From Alcanivorax sp. 1008 (lineage in GTDB: Bacteria; Pseudomonadota; Gammaproteobacteria; Pseudomonadales; Alcanivoracaceae), in NCBI RefSeq assembly GCF_020667895.1, contig NZ_JAFMPS010000003.1, forward strand, positions 185,161 to 249,160: 64,000 nt of DNA, in the 5' to 3' direction. How positions within the stretch are numbered: position 1 is the first letter of the stretch; each line of letters begins with the position of its first letter. A program made the translations under genes and the position numbers. Positions 17,421 through 26,925 of the stretch are shown in pieces. The notes beneath the pieces are model-generated. The model was given only the letters and a program-made list of their open reading frames with translations. It did no database searches and had not been told where the DNA came from.

Positions 17421-20400
17421 TCAACGCTCTAACTGATAAATGAGATCAAGGCTTTGTCGGTTACTGTCTGATTGTGCTTCAAGGTGCAGGCGTCGGCTAA
17501 GGGTATAACGCAGCATGACCGTTGAGATCGCATCGAACAAACCTATGGCGTAGCGCAGGTACAGCCGGTCGCTAATCTGCTTGCCTAGCATCAGAGATGC
17601 GTCCGAAGTTTCCCAGTCACTGCCTACCGCGATTTCGTCCAGACCCAGTTTGTCGCCGATTTTCTTGGTCACGCCGCTACCCTGCTCCAGGCCATAGACT
17701 GCCAATGCCTGAGCGATCATGGCGTTGTCACTTTCTGACCCCCCGGCAAGTCCGCGCCCGGTCAGTAGCCAGGCCATGATTTCGCTCTCTTCCATGGCAG
17801 GCTCAGAAATAAGACGAGCATGTGGATTCTGTAGAGTGCCGCTGATGGCTACGCCGGCGACAATTTGAGCGCTGGGAATGCGACGCACCGCGCGGATGTT
17901 CAAGCCAGGGTTATCAATTTTTTCCTGGAATAGTAGTACACCCTGATCAATCGCCAGCTTTTGGCCGTAGGCCCTGTAGCGGCCTTCTTCGATGCGCAGA
18001 TCGCCAAGCAGGCTTATCGGCTTGTCCGGCTTTTGAATAAACTGCAAATTGCCGCCCAGTCGGGCGTCCAGGCCAAAGCCGCTGAAGCGTACGTCCTTAC
18101 CAATCAGCAGCATCAGCTCTGCATCCAGTTTCAGCGCCTCAACCGGAGGTTTTACCGAATTTACTATGATCTGATCTTCGCTAACACGTATGGCTACCTC
18201 TGGGAGTTGCTGCGGGGCCAGACGCGCCTCTGGAATTTGTATGTCGCCGCGCAAACGAAATAGCTGCGCATTTCCCCTTAGAGTTACGGAAGGGTTGATT
18301 AATACCATGGCCTCAGGCAACGCAAGCAGCTGGAAGCGTTCTCCACTAATGCTCAGGTTAAGTTCTCCGGGCAGGCCGCCTGCGAGGTCAAGTGCGCCCG
18401 TGATATCAACAAATCCAGGGCCTGACTGAGCGCTGCCAGAGATGTCAATATGTTTACCCTCAGCGTTTAGTTTAGCGCTGATATTCGTCAGTGTCAGTCC
18501 GGCTTCTGCCACATCGGTTTCACCATCTTTTAGTTCCAGTAAGCCGTGCAGCTGTGGTGCGTTTCGTTTCCCGGATAGCACCAAATCGCCAGTAAGGCTG
18601 CCGCTGCGCTGGCGAATGCCAGGTATTAACAACTCCAGCCAGCGTAACTCACTGATCTCAACATCAAGCTGACCATTTAGAGGTGCGTCAGTTGGTATTG
18701 CGGTGCGCAGTGATGCGTGTAGATGGCCATGTTCTGACATGACAACACTTGCTACAGCGTCAATGTTCTGCTGATCAAGTGTGGCAGACATTTCTGCTTC
18801 TTCAAGTAGTAGCGGGTAGTCTACTGGCCCATCATCGAAAGAAATCGTTGTTCCGTTGAATGTACTTTGCAGAGAGCCATGCCAGTCGCCATTAGAGTCA
18901 CGCTTGATATCACTTCTATGCTCAAGCTCACCAGACAAGCTTATATCCGGCCCAAGGAGCGCGGAGAAAGGCGCAAGAGGAAGGGCGTTAATGGCAAGAC
19001 TTGCTTTAAGTTGTTCCGCGCTGGAGTTGAGTTCTATGCATGCCTGTCCGTCCCCGTTAGACAGACATGTGTTCTCCAGAAGTTGCTGTCTGGCCGATAG
19101 TGACAGGGCTGTGGGGTTATCCAATTGCCAGTCAGGAAAGTCGCTCAGGAGCAACGTGAGTTGATCAAGTGTTCCATGCCAGCCTGATTCAAAATCTGTT
19201 ATGCCGCCGTGCACAGTTCCGAACAATTGGGCAGCCTGTTGATTCAAGGACCAGCTCAATACATGCTTTTCGTGACTGCCTTGAAGCTGGGCTGCGGCAC
19301 TGCTAAGCAGGCCTTTGTTGTAATAGAGCACGCTATCGCTGCTTGCTGATAGTTGCATCTCGTCTGATAGCAAGCCTAACTGCCGCCCATGAATTTCAAG
19401 ATTTTCTATTGTGTATTCAGAAAATCCCACTCGACTGCTGCTGACGTCAATGTCCAAAAAGGGCTCGCTGCGTGACCCAAAGACATGCAGGTAAACTTCA
19501 GCGTTACCGCGTAGATGTGGGTGAAAGCTTTGCGGGTTACGTAACTGCGCGCGACTATGAATGCTAATAGCCTGGTTGATGTGGCCATCAATTGTAAATT
19601 GGTTGTTATCGTAGTTTGCCTCGCTGTTAAGGGATAGCACAGAGTCGTTTATCGCTGCCTGCAATGTTGCTTCTATGGGGCGATTATTTACTAGTCCTTT
19701 AACGCGGAAGCTGTCGGCACTGAGCTGCCATTTGCCGCTGTCATTGCGCTGGCCAGTCAGGTTTCCTGAAACGTTAATCCTTCCTGGTAGTTTCGGGTCA
19801 AGTAGAGACGGATTAATCTCTCGGCCATCCGTGGTCAGCTTGAAACTAATGCCGGGGAGCCAGCGGGCAGCCCCCTTGATATCCAGCTCGCCATCGTCTC
19901 CTGCTAGTTTTACGTTGAGAGAAGTGGCTTGTTGCCAGTCTCCAGTGGCAGAAACATTGAGCTGACTATCTATGATGTCAGAGAAATTAGCGTGGGTTTC
20001 AGATGTGAGGTGAACTACGCTGTTATCTGAATCCAGCCGCAACTCTCCAGAAGACAGTTTCACTGCCTGATCTTGCGGCAGGAATATGGTTAGACTTTCC
20101 CATCTATGCTGACTGGAAAAATCATGCTTGGTTGAGAATGGTGCAACCTTGATTTGACTGTCTATTAGCTGTGGTGTGCGCAGATGATGACGAACGTCAA
20201 GGTTCATTAGCGAACCTTTTATGCGCGCATCCCCCGCGAGATTTTCACTGCCAAGCCAGCTTGATGCCTTGGTCAATACGCTTTGCCAATGCAGGCGGGC
20301 AGCGACAGGGTAGGGCATGGCCAGATCTATCTGCACGTCACTAAGTGTGGCCTGGTGCTGCTGTTGACTGACGCTCAGCCTGTCAATATTCATTTGCCTT

Positions 20401-20879
20401 CTCATGGACGCTTCATCAAGCGAAACGGCATCAAGTTTTAGTAACAGTTGATGACCTCTTGTTAGCTCCAGATTGCTCAGCCTTGCAGATGTGATGGCAA
20501 TGCCAAATGGCAGTGCTAACGCATCCGGCAAAACAAACTCATTATCACTGCCTGGTTCGAGCTCCGGCAGGTTGATCAGCAGTCCGTCGATTTTCAGGTG
20601 CCGGGCACTAAGCCAGCCCTGCCAGAGCTCGCCGGTATCAATGGCAATTTCAGCCTGTGCTAGTTGGACAGATAGATCTTTGTTCTGAAATTTAAGGTTG
20701 GTGACTAAAACACCATCAAGCACGGTGCCATTAATCTGATCGATTTGCAGGTTGCCTGGTACCAGAGGCAATAGTCGATATATCAGCCAGCGACTACCGG
20801 GTTCGGTGCCAAGTAGTGCCGCCACCACTAGCTGCATGGCAATCAGCAAAACAAGCACTGTCAGCAGGAGTCGTCTCAC
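17421..20879 (-). CDS. tamB: Translocation and assembly module inner-membrane component TamB
   Basis: A 1152-residue AsmA-like protein that spans the periplasm from an N-terminal inner-membrane helix (residues 4-23) and bridges to TamA. It supports outer-membrane protein insertion and phospholipid traffic. The middle is a long run of weakly repeated beta strands forming a lipid-binding groove. The C-terminal DUF490/TamB domain is well conserved, with LLTGRGL, then KKIGDKLGLDEIAVGS and GKQISDRLYLRYAIGLFD. It overlaps tamA by 4 bases. Confidence 0.95.
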   Translation of the reverse strand: MRRLLLTVLVLLIAMQLVVAALLGTEPGSRWLIYRLLPLVPGNLQIDQINGTVLDGVLVTNLKFQNKDLSVQLAQAEIAIDTGELWQGWLSARHLKIDGLLINLPELEPGSDNEFVLPDALALPFGIAITSARLSNLELTRGHQLLLKLDAVSLDEASMRRQMNIDRLSVSQQQHQATLSDVQIDLAMPYPVAARLHWQSVLTKASSWLGSENLAGDARIKGSLMNLDVRHHLRTPQLIDSQIKVAPFSTKHDFSSQHRWESLTIFLPQDQAVKLSSGELRLDSDNSVVHLTSETHANFSDIIDSQLNVSATGDWQQATSLNVKLAGDDGELDIKGAARWLPGISFKLTTDGREINPSLLDPKLPGRINVSGNLTGQRNDSGKWQLSADSFRVKGLVNNRPIEATLQAAINDSVLSLNSEANYDNNQFTIDGHINQAISIHSRAQLRNPQSFHPHLRGNAEVYLHVFGSRSEPFLDIDVSSSRVGFSEYTIENLEIHGRQLGLLSDEMQLSASSDSVLYYNKGLLSSAAAQLQGSHEKHVLSWSLNQQAAQLFGTVHGGITDFESGWHGTLDQLTLLLSDFPDWQLDNPTALSLSARQQLLENTCLSNGDGQACIELNSSAEQLKASLAINALPLAPFSALLGPDISLSGELEHRSDIKRDSNGDWHGSLQSTFNGTTISFDDGPVDYPLLLEEAEMSATLDQQNIDAVASVVMSEHGHLHASLRTAIPTDAPLNGQLDVEISELRWLELLIPGIRQRSGSLTGDLVLSGKRNAPQLHGLLELKDGETDVAEAGLTLTNISAKLNAEGKHIDISGSAQSGPGFVDITGALDLAGGLPGELNLSISGERFQLLALPEAMVLINPSVTLRGNAQLFRLRGDIQIPEARLAPQQLPEVAIRVSEDQIIVNSVKPPVEALKLDAELMLLIGKDVRFSGFGLDARLGGNLQFIQKPDKPISLLGDLRIEEGRYRAYGQKLAIDQGVLLFQEKIDNPGLNIRAVRRIPSAQIVAGVAISGTLQNPHARLISEPAMEESEIMAWLLTGRGLAGGSESDNAMIAQALAVYGLEQGSGVTKKIGDKLGLDEIAVGSDWETSDASLMLGKQISDRLYLRYAIGLFDAISTVMLRYTLSRRLHLEAQSDSNRQSLDLIYQLER

Positions 20880-22612
20880 AAGTCAGGGCCCATGCTAAGG
20901 TGAAGCCGCCAGCTTCGCTGGGCATCAACCGGACGGGCAAGGTCGATCCGTATTGGCCCCAATGGCGAGCGCCAGCGAATACCCGCCCCGGCGCTGTAGC
21001 GAATATTCATTTCATCGGTTTCGTTAAAGGCGTTGCCGGCATCAGTAAAAATGGCGGGGTGCCAATGTGCAGTCAGCGGGAAGTCCATTTCCACTGAGCC
21101 TACCAGCAGATGACGACCACCAATTGCATCGCCGGCAGGGTCAGATGGGCCCAATGTTTGATAGTCGAAGCCGCGCACGCTGGTATCACCACCTGCAAAG
21201 AAACGGACTGAGGCGGGTAGTGTGGCAACATCGCTGACCATGGTTTGGCCGCCATCAATTCTGGCAAGTAATCGGGCCGGGCCTAGCGGAATTACCCCTT
21301 TTGCTGAGAGTCGTGTTTGCAGGAAAGCCTCGGTGCTGGAAATTTCGGGATGGGTGCCGCGCAGGCCGAAGCTGATTTTCCAGCCACGACGAGGGTAAAT
21401 AGGGTTATTACTGCGGGTTTTTTGTACTTGTGCGCCGGGCATTACAAGCTCGATGGTATTGCTTTGATCGCCTACAGTAAAATTCTCCCTTTCGTAGTCC
21501 AGTGATCGAGTCAGCACCCAGCCATTGCCAATGCCGCCGATCAGACTTCCGCCGAAGTGGAGCTGTTCGCTTCTGGCGCTTTCATTATCTTCAAGGCGAT
21601 AGCCCGTAGAAAATACAAGTCTGTCGCGGGCAGGGTCGCGCAAAGGTATTTCATAGCGACTGGATGCTGCGCGAATCAAGCTGGATATTTCGCTGTCAAC
21701 ATACCAGCGATGTCCATGCTGATTGATATAGCGGTCTTCATAGCCCAGGCGCAAGCGTGGTCCGGTATCTGTGCTAACGCCTAGGCCTGCAAGCCAGGCC
21801 CTGCGTGGGCGTTCGCTGAGATAGAGGGTGGCAGGGACTTCAAGTGTAGCAGGGTCGGCAACACTTCGTTCCAGTCTGGCGGTGGTGAAATATCCACTGC
21901 CGAGCAACGCCTGCTGACTCTCCAGTAGCAGATCGCTGTCCCAGTAGTCACCGGGCGAAAAACGCAGGTAGCGTTTAGCTATCTGTGCGTGAAGTATTTC
22001 TTGATCCAGAGAAAATTCGCCGAAGCGGTGGCGGCGACCACTTTCAAGTGTCAAAAAAATTCGAGCCGAATAGTTATCCGGGTCCACTTCCAGGCGATGC
22101 TGTCTAAGCTGGTGGTCGAAATAACCCCGTTGACTGGCCATTCTCAGAAGGCCATCTTTCATTGACTTGTAATCACTATGGCGCAGGATTGCATCTACCT
22201 GCAAGGGGCTACTGCTGATCAGCTCTGCAAAGGCAGGGTCTGTCTCAGCATCGCCTTCAAGGCGCACCTGAACTTCCGCTATTTTTACCGGGCGACCCGC
22301 TTTGGCAGAGATAAATGCGCGCCAGCAGTTTTTGCTATCTTCGAATCGGATACTGATATCGGCTTCGTAGTAGCCCACAGCCTGTGCAGCCAGACTTGCG
22401 CGCCGCTGCAGGTTGCGCTCCAGCAAGCGTTTGCGGGAACGGTCAGCACTGCAGCTTTCGTGTAGTACATCAAGGCTGGCCTGAAGATTCTGGCTCAAGG
22501 TCGGCTGATCCGATTCCACATGTAATGACGGCTGTTTGTCGGCAGCGCGGGCTTGCACCGCGACGGCGGCGAGGCATAGGGTCAGCAGGGCAGAGTGCAA
22601 CTTTATTGGCAT
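20876..22612 (-). CDS. tamA: Autotransporter assembly complex protein TamA
   Basis: A 578-residue Omp85-family outer-membrane protein. A signal peptide (about residues 1-23, ending VQARA) is followed by three POTRA domains (roughly 35-270) and a 16-strand barrel. Barrel marks are RGFDYQTLGP (the RGF/Y loop that closes the pore), TDAGNAF and the final GIRWRSPLGPIRIDLARP typical of TamA/BamA barrels. It overlaps tamB start/stop by 4 bases, so the two are co-translated. The gene begins 79 bases after the response-regulator stop on the same strand. Confidence 0.95.
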   Translation of the reverse strand: MPIKLHSALLTLCLAAVAVQARAADKQPSLHVESDQPTLSQNLQASLDVLHESCSADRSRKRLLERNLQRRASLAAQAVGYYEADISIRFEDSKNCWRAFISAKAGRPVKIAEVQVRLEGDAETDPAFAELISSSPLQVDAILRHSDYKSMKDGLLRMASQRGYFDHQLRQHRLEVDPDNYSARIFLTLESGRRHRFGEFSLDQEILHAQIAKRYLRFSPGDYWDSDLLLESQQALLGSGYFTTARLERSVADPATLEVPATLYLSERPRRAWLAGLGVSTDTGPRLRLGYEDRYINQHGHRWYVDSEISSLIRAASSRYEIPLRDPARDRLVFSTGYRLEDNESARSEQLHFGGSLIGGIGNGWVLTRSLDYERENFTVGDQSNTIELVMPGAQVQKTRSNNPIYPRRGWKISFGLRGTHPEISSTEAFLQTRLSAKGVIPLGPARLLARIDGGQTMVSDVATLPASVRFFAGGDTSVRGFDYQTLGPSDPAGDAIGGRHLLVGSVEMDFPLTAHWHPAIFTDAGNAFNETDEMNIRYSAGAGIRWRSPLGPIRIDLARPVDAQRSWRLHLSMGPDL

Positions 22613-22691
22613 GCCAGCATTGTAACGTTTTGCCGCAGGCTGGTCGGTAAGTTATTGCACAGGTTGTGTGGCCAAAGGGCACGTATGTGGC

Positions 22692-23246
22692 TCAGTTGCG
22701 ATCTCTCTCGTACTCACTTGCCGAGGGGCGCTTCTTCAGGCGTCGTTGCAATGTGCGCCTATGGATGCCGAGCGTTCGCGCCGCTGCTGAAATATTGCCA
22801 TCATGCTCCTCCATCACTCGCTGAATATGCTCCCACTCCAGGCGCTCCAGGGATGGCGGCGCATCGGGCAGAGCAGGTAGGGCCGTTTCCGCCTCATCGC
22901 TTATGGCGTGAAGAATGTCACTAAGAGATGCCGGCTTAGTCAGATAATTGCGTGCTCCCCGTCGAGTGGCGGCTACTGCCGCGGGAATGCTTCCATAGCC
23001 GGTCAGAATAAGTATCCGGCAGGCGGGAAACTTTTCCAGAATAGGTGTTATCAGGTCCAGGCCATTGTCATGACCGACATTTTGATCCAGCACTGCGATG
23101 TGAATTTCCGGCTTTGACTCTATGGCCTGTCTGGCTTCCTCCAGTGAGGCGCAGCAGATGACCTGATATTGGTGCCGCTCAAGCTTGCGGCCGAGGTGGT
23201 GGCGCAGCACTTCATCGTCTTCGAGCAAGAGAAGATGCTCAGCCAT
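22692..23246 (-). CDS. RegA/PrrA/RoxR-type response regulator
   Basis: 184 residues from ATG 23246. The receiver domain has the acidic pair Asp10-Asp11, phospho-acceptor Asp54 (AVLDQN), Thr82 and Lys104 (LTKP). A short linker leads to a Fis-type helix-turn-helix, ISAAARTLGIHRRTLQRRLKKRP, the hallmark of the RegA family. These regulators respond to the redox state of the respiratory quinone pool and control terminal oxidases, carbon and nitrogen metabolism. It overlaps the kinase stop by one base. The targets here are unknown. Confidence 0.9.
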   Translation of the reverse strand: MAEHLLLLEDDEVLRHHLGRKLERHQYQVICCASLEEARQAIESKPEIHIAVLDQNVGHDNGLDLITPILEKFPACRILILTGYGSIPAAVAATRRGARNYLTKPASLSDILHAISDEAETALPALPDAPPSLERLEWEHIQRVMEEHDGNISAAARTLGIHRRTLQRRLKKRPSASEYERDRN

Positions 23247-24439
23247 TAGATACCCCGGCTTGACAGTGGCAAGTGAATCCGGGCGACTGTCCACTGCCGA
23301 TCAAATAACAATTCCAGAGAGCCGCCCAGCGCTGCAAGTGTGGTTTCCACCAAGGCAAGTCCGATTCCGAGGCCCTGTCTGGCGGAGTCATGATCATGTT
23401 GTCTGGGGCCGTCATCACTGACCTGAATGTAATAATCATCTATTCCCTTCTCGCAGCGAATCTCCAAAGTGGTGGCTCCTGCGTCACAGGCATTGTAGCC
23501 AAGGTTCGCAAGAACACGTTGCCACTGACTGGTCTGGGTAATGGGTAGGTCATCTGGACCATGCCAGCGCACTTTCAGGCCCGGTGCCAAAATGCGCAGA
23601 TTCTTGCCTAGATCGCTGACCAATTCGGAAAGCAGTCGCTGGCCCTGCGCCGCGCTGTTATCTGGGGCTTTCAGCAGAGCGGCCATGCGTTCTGTTAGCG
23701 CATGAATTTGCTGCCAATCCTCCTGCAACTGGGTGTTGTCTTGCGGGGGCTGGTCTTCTGTCATCAGCATTAAAGTTGCCAGCGGCGTGTTGAGCTCGTG
23801 AGCACGATCAGCCAAATCAGCGGCGATCTGGTACATACGTTCACGCTGCAGGGCAATTCCCAGAGCGGTCGCCTGCTGCCGTTGGCTTTGCCCAAGTGCC
23901 CTTTGCAAAGCCTGCCCAAGCAAAGAAAAGACCAACGCAAGCATGGCAAAGATTAGCCACATACCGATGCCATGGGCATTACTGATGTCCTGCAGATCAT
24001 GCATGTGGTGTGCATGCCCGGTTTGCCAGAGAAAGGTACTGGCATACCCGGCACTAGCCAGCACTGCGATTAACATATTGCCCACAACTGGCAGGGACAG
24101 GGCTGCAACCAGTACCGGCAACAGCAGATAGAAAATGACAGGGTTGCCAGCACCGCCTGCCTGATAAAGGAAGCCTAGAAAGAGCAGCACATCTAAGGTC
24201 AGTTCAGAGATCAGCCAGAGGTGCTGATAGCGCTCTGGAGCTTTTCCGGTAAATAGAAGGAGTAGCGATGGTAGCCATAGCAGGGTTAGCCAAAACAGGA
24301 CGGTTATCACGGGTAGCGGAGATACAGAGTGACTCCATGCAGCGATAAAGACGATGGCAAGAATGACTACCAACATGCCGCGCAGCATCACCAGACGGCT
24401 CCGCCAGGTGCGGAAGGAAGTGGGAGATAGTGCTGTCAT
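23246..24439 (-). CDS. RegB/PrrB/RoxS-type redox sensor histidine kinase
   Basis: 397 residues with six predicted membrane segments in the first 180. The ubiquinone-binding motif GGxxNPF of RegB appears as GGAGNPV (95-101). A His-rich loop HAHHMH (142-147) lies between helices. The phospho-acceptor is His214 in AHELNTPLATL, followed by the N-box NLGYNACDAG and G-boxes SDDGP and GLGIGLALVE. The redox-active Cys that RegB carries shortly after the H-box is not visible. It is the partner of the response regulator that starts on its stop codon. Confidence 0.88.
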   Translation of the reverse strand: MTALSPTSFRTWRSRLVMLRGMLVVILAIVFIAAWSHSVSPLPVITVLFWLTLLWLPSLLLLFTGKAPERYQHLWLISELTLDVLLFLGFLYQAGGAGNPVIFYLLLPVLVAALSLPVVGNMLIAVLASAGYASTFLWQTGHAHHMHDLQDISNAHGIGMWLIFAMLALVFSLLGQALQRALGQSQRQQATALGIALQRERMYQIAADLADRAHELNTPLATLMLMTEDQPPQDNTQLQEDWQQIHALTERMAALLKAPDNSAAQGQRLLSELVSDLGKNLRILAPGLKVRWHGPDDLPITQTSQWQRVLANLGYNACDAGATTLEIRCEKGIDDYYIQVSDDGPRQHDHDSARQGLGIGLALVETTLAALGGSLELLFDRQWTVARIHLPLSSRGI

Positions 24440-24525
24440 GATGCCCCGTCAGACTTGATTCTTTAAGGAGCGATTCTAAACCTATCGGCAAGGCTGTGCC
24501 TGCGGCTTGATGCCACACAGATCAA

Positions 24526-25146
24526 TCAGGGCTTCAGTGCTGTACCGGATAACATGAAGCCAGCCAACTTGGGGATTTTTGGATGTTGCCAACGTCGCAA
24601 GCCGGAAACATCAAAGCCTGCTTGCTCGAAAAGTTGGTAGGTGTCCCGGCTGAGATGGCAGCCGCAAGCCATTGGCGTCCATACTGGTTCAATTATTTTC
24701 TGCCCGCGCCGCCATAGCGACTGTTGATGGGCAATATGTTCAAGTACAAGTAGTTTGCCGCCGGGCTTGAGTACACGTAACACTTCCTGAGAAGCGCTAT
24801 TGGCATCTGGAATGGTACAAAATACCAGACAAGCAACTACGGTATCGAAGTGGTTGTCTGGATAGGGTAGCTTTTCAGCGCCGGCCTTGATTAGTTGAAA
24901 GCGCTGGGGGTTGACTTGTATTGCGGCGTTGGCGGTAGCCTCGCCAAGTAAGGCTGGGGCCGGCTCAATGCCATGAATTTCGGTGGCGCACTCGGTATAG
25001 AAGGGGAAGTTGGCGCCGCTGCCGACGCCAATTTCCAGCACCCGGCCAGCAGCTTCAGATAGCAGTTCCTTTCTATCCCGCGTCAGCGGACGCGTAGCCC
25101 AGTCGAGCAGTCGCGGAAACACCTTATCTTCATACCAGCCAAACAT
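24526..25146 (-). CDS. Class I SAM methyltransferase (UbiE/METTL7-like)
   Basis: 206 residues. Motif I is VLEIGVGSGANFPFY, the acidic residue of motif II is in HGIEPAPALL, and VVACLVFCTIPD and LKPGGKLLVLEH are the later motifs. The C-terminal WRRGQKIIEPVWTPMACGCHLSRDT resembles the METTL7/phospholipid or thiol methyltransferase group more than UbiE. Substrate unknown. It starts 3 bases after the stop of the upstream exported-protein gene, so the two are one operon. Confidence 0.78.
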   Translation of the reverse strand: MFGWYEDKVFPRLLDWATRPLTRDRKELLSEAAGRVLEIGVGSGANFPFYTECATEIHGIEPAPALLGEATANAAIQVNPQRFQLIKAGAEKLPYPDNHFDTVVACLVFCTIPDANSASQEVLRVLKPGGKLLVLEHIAHQQSLWRRGQKIIEPVWTPMACGCHLSRDTYQLFEQAGFDVSGLRRWQHPKIPKLAGFMLSGTALKP

Positions 25147-25149
25147 GAA

Positions 25150-26391
25150 TTACTGACGTTCCGGCAGCTTGTACTTGTCCGGGTTTTCCAGCATATCCAT
25201 GGTCAGGGTTGGGCTGTTAACGCTGCTCAGGTTGCGGTCCGTGGCGCGAATCAGTTTGCGGCGATCCTTTTCAAACTTGCGGAAGCTGCGGTAGTTAAGC
25301 GCATACAACCGGATTTCAGCGAGCCGTTTGTGTGCGTACATGGTATCCAGAGCATCCATGGAAAATTGCGGCTGCATCCTGGATGCTTCCTCAAACAGCG
25401 CCATGGCCTCATTGAGGTTGCGGTTTTTGTTCATGTAAATCAAAGCATTGCCGTGCTCGTAGGCGACAATCGGAATGTCCGGGGTAAGTTCGCGGGCTTT
25501 GCCGAACGAACTCCCCACCACAGTGGAGCGTGCGTTATAAGTCATTCTGCCGGTGAACTTGCCAACCCGGCGCATGATGCCCGCATCTACGCCCGCTCGA
25601 AATGCATGGCCCAGCGGGTGGTCCGGGACGAGCTCTGTAATGTGATCAGAGTTGCTTTTGATTTTGCCAATATAGCGGCGGGCAACGACGATCGGAATCG
25701 GTGATTCTTCGGCGATGCGGGCGATGGCGTAGGCATAGCCCAAACGAACTGCCGCTGCCAGAGTGGCGATTTCCGGGTCATCCTCGATCTCTTCAAATTC
25801 ATCGAAATACATGTGGGCCCGGTTTGCCGTGTCCTGCAGCAGCATGTATTTGTCGCTTTGTCGATCGGTCAAGTAGATGGCGTACATGAGCTGCGAAAAC
25901 ATGGCTGGCATAAGGCCGATTGGGCCGAGTTTCATGCCATCGTTACGCGCCTGTTGAAAGTTGCCGGCAAAGAAGTTGCGCCACGCCGACAATACGTCCT
26001 TTTCCAACCCCTCGAAGTCACCGTCAAAGCCTTCAATGCCCTCGATAACAAATGGGTATTTATTCGACGTATCGCGAATGTACTCTGCTGAAGGAAACGG
26101 GATGCGCAAACCGCGCATCAAGTAGTCCCACTTTTCCTCGATCTGCTCATCGGTGTAGGTAAAGAATCGTTGGTCAAACGGAGGCTTCTTCCAGATCTCC
26201 AGAAAAATTCTCTCGTCCACCGGAATGTCTTCGATGGCCAGGTCTTCAGCGGTAACCTCGTCCATCTCATCATCGGCTTCGTCGTCGTCATCTCTGGCGG
26301 CGTGGCTATTCAGGGAAAAAAGGCACAGAAATATCAGCACCAACAGGCGCCAGCGGGTGGTTTGCAGATGTGGCATGGGCTTAAGGCTCAT
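25150..26391 (-). CDS. Exported protein with acidic N-terminus and TPR-like body, unknown function
   Basis: 413 residues with a Sec signal peptide (hydrophobic LLVLIFLCLFSLNSHA) followed at once by a strongly acidic stretch (RDDDDEADDEMDE). The rest is helical with repeats resembling tetratricopeptides around residues 140-370 (HGNALIYMNKNRNLNEAMALFEEASRMQP). Two starts are possible, ATG 26391 and ATG 26376; neither has a strong ribosome site, and the second gives a more usual signal peptide. No enzyme motif is visible. Co-transcribed with the methyltransferase downstream. Confidence 0.75.
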   Translation of the reverse strand: MSLKPMPHLQTTRWRLLVLIFLCLFSLNSHAARDDDDEADDEMDEVTAEDLAIEDIPVDERIFLEIWKKPPFDQRFFTYTDEQIEEKWDYLMRGLRIPFPSAEYIRDTSNKYPFVIEGIEGFDGDFEGLEKDVLSAWRNFFAGNFQQARNDGMKLGPIGLMPAMFSQLMYAIYLTDRQSDKYMLLQDTANRAHMYFDEFEEIEDDPEIATLAAAVRLGYAYAIARIAEESPIPIVVARRYIGKIKSNSDHITELVPDHPLGHAFRAGVDAGIMRRVGKFTGRMTYNARSTVVGSSFGKARELTPDIPIVAYEHGNALIYMNKNRNLNEAMALFEEASRMQPQFSMDALDTMYAHKRLAEIRLYALNYRSFRKFEKDRRKLIRATDRNLSSVNSPTLTMDMLENPDKYKLPERQ

Positions 26392-26520
26392 TTTTTAGTT
26401 ATTGTGATTATCCCGCCAAGCATAGCGAGTTATGCATACCTTGCCACGGGATTGCTGCTTTGAACAGACCTGACCGGTCAGTCACAGTGTATTGGGTGCA
26501 CGCCTGCGGCGGGGGCTAAC

Positions 26521-26814
26521 CTAGCACCCGCCGACTTGTTTTAATACTTCGGCGTAGTCTGCACTTTGTTGGTGGCAGCTGATTATACTCAGCACCGTTC
26601 TGCCCGTGGTGTCCGGGGCGTTAACATTGCGGCCATCGGCAAGGAAAAAGGCCACAAATCGGCCGAAGTCCTCGCTGCGCAGGCTGCGGTATGCTCGCAG
26701 CAACGCATGGTGGTCCTCGTCCAGGCCCGCCTCCCGGCTGCCGTGCAGGAATGCACGAATTTGCTCGTCTGTCATCGGCTCGCCAATAATCTGTTTCTTG
26801 TCCTTGCGTGCCAT
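26521..26814 (-). CDS. PA4642-family protein
   Basis: A 97-residue cytoplasmic protein recognised by the start MARKDKKQIIGEP, then EQIRAFL, ALLRAYRSLR.EDFGRFVAFF and GRTVLSII, which match the Pseudomonas PA4642 family as I remember it. The helical hairpins look like a partial ankyrin-type repeat. Function unknown. Starts at ATG 26814; the frame to 26889 has no support. Divergent from the DUF2806-like gene. Confidence 0.75.
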   Translation of the reverse strand: MARKDKKQIIGEPMTDEQIRAFLHGSREAGLDEDHHALLRAYRSLRSEDFGRFVAFFLADGRNVNAPDTTGRTVLSIISCHQQSADYAEVLKQVGGC

Positions 26815-26925
26815 GGGGCTCTCTCTGTTGGGCGGGGGGATGGCATTATAGGGATATATGTAGCGTGCACAAAGCGGCCGCGACAACACACGATATGGCC
26901 GGGCGTCTGGCTGGAGAACCGGTTT

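Noticed and set aside
26566..26925. N-terminal extension of the DUF2806-like gene by 120 codons
   Set aside because: Antisense to the PA4642-family gene; ATG 26926 has a ribosome site.
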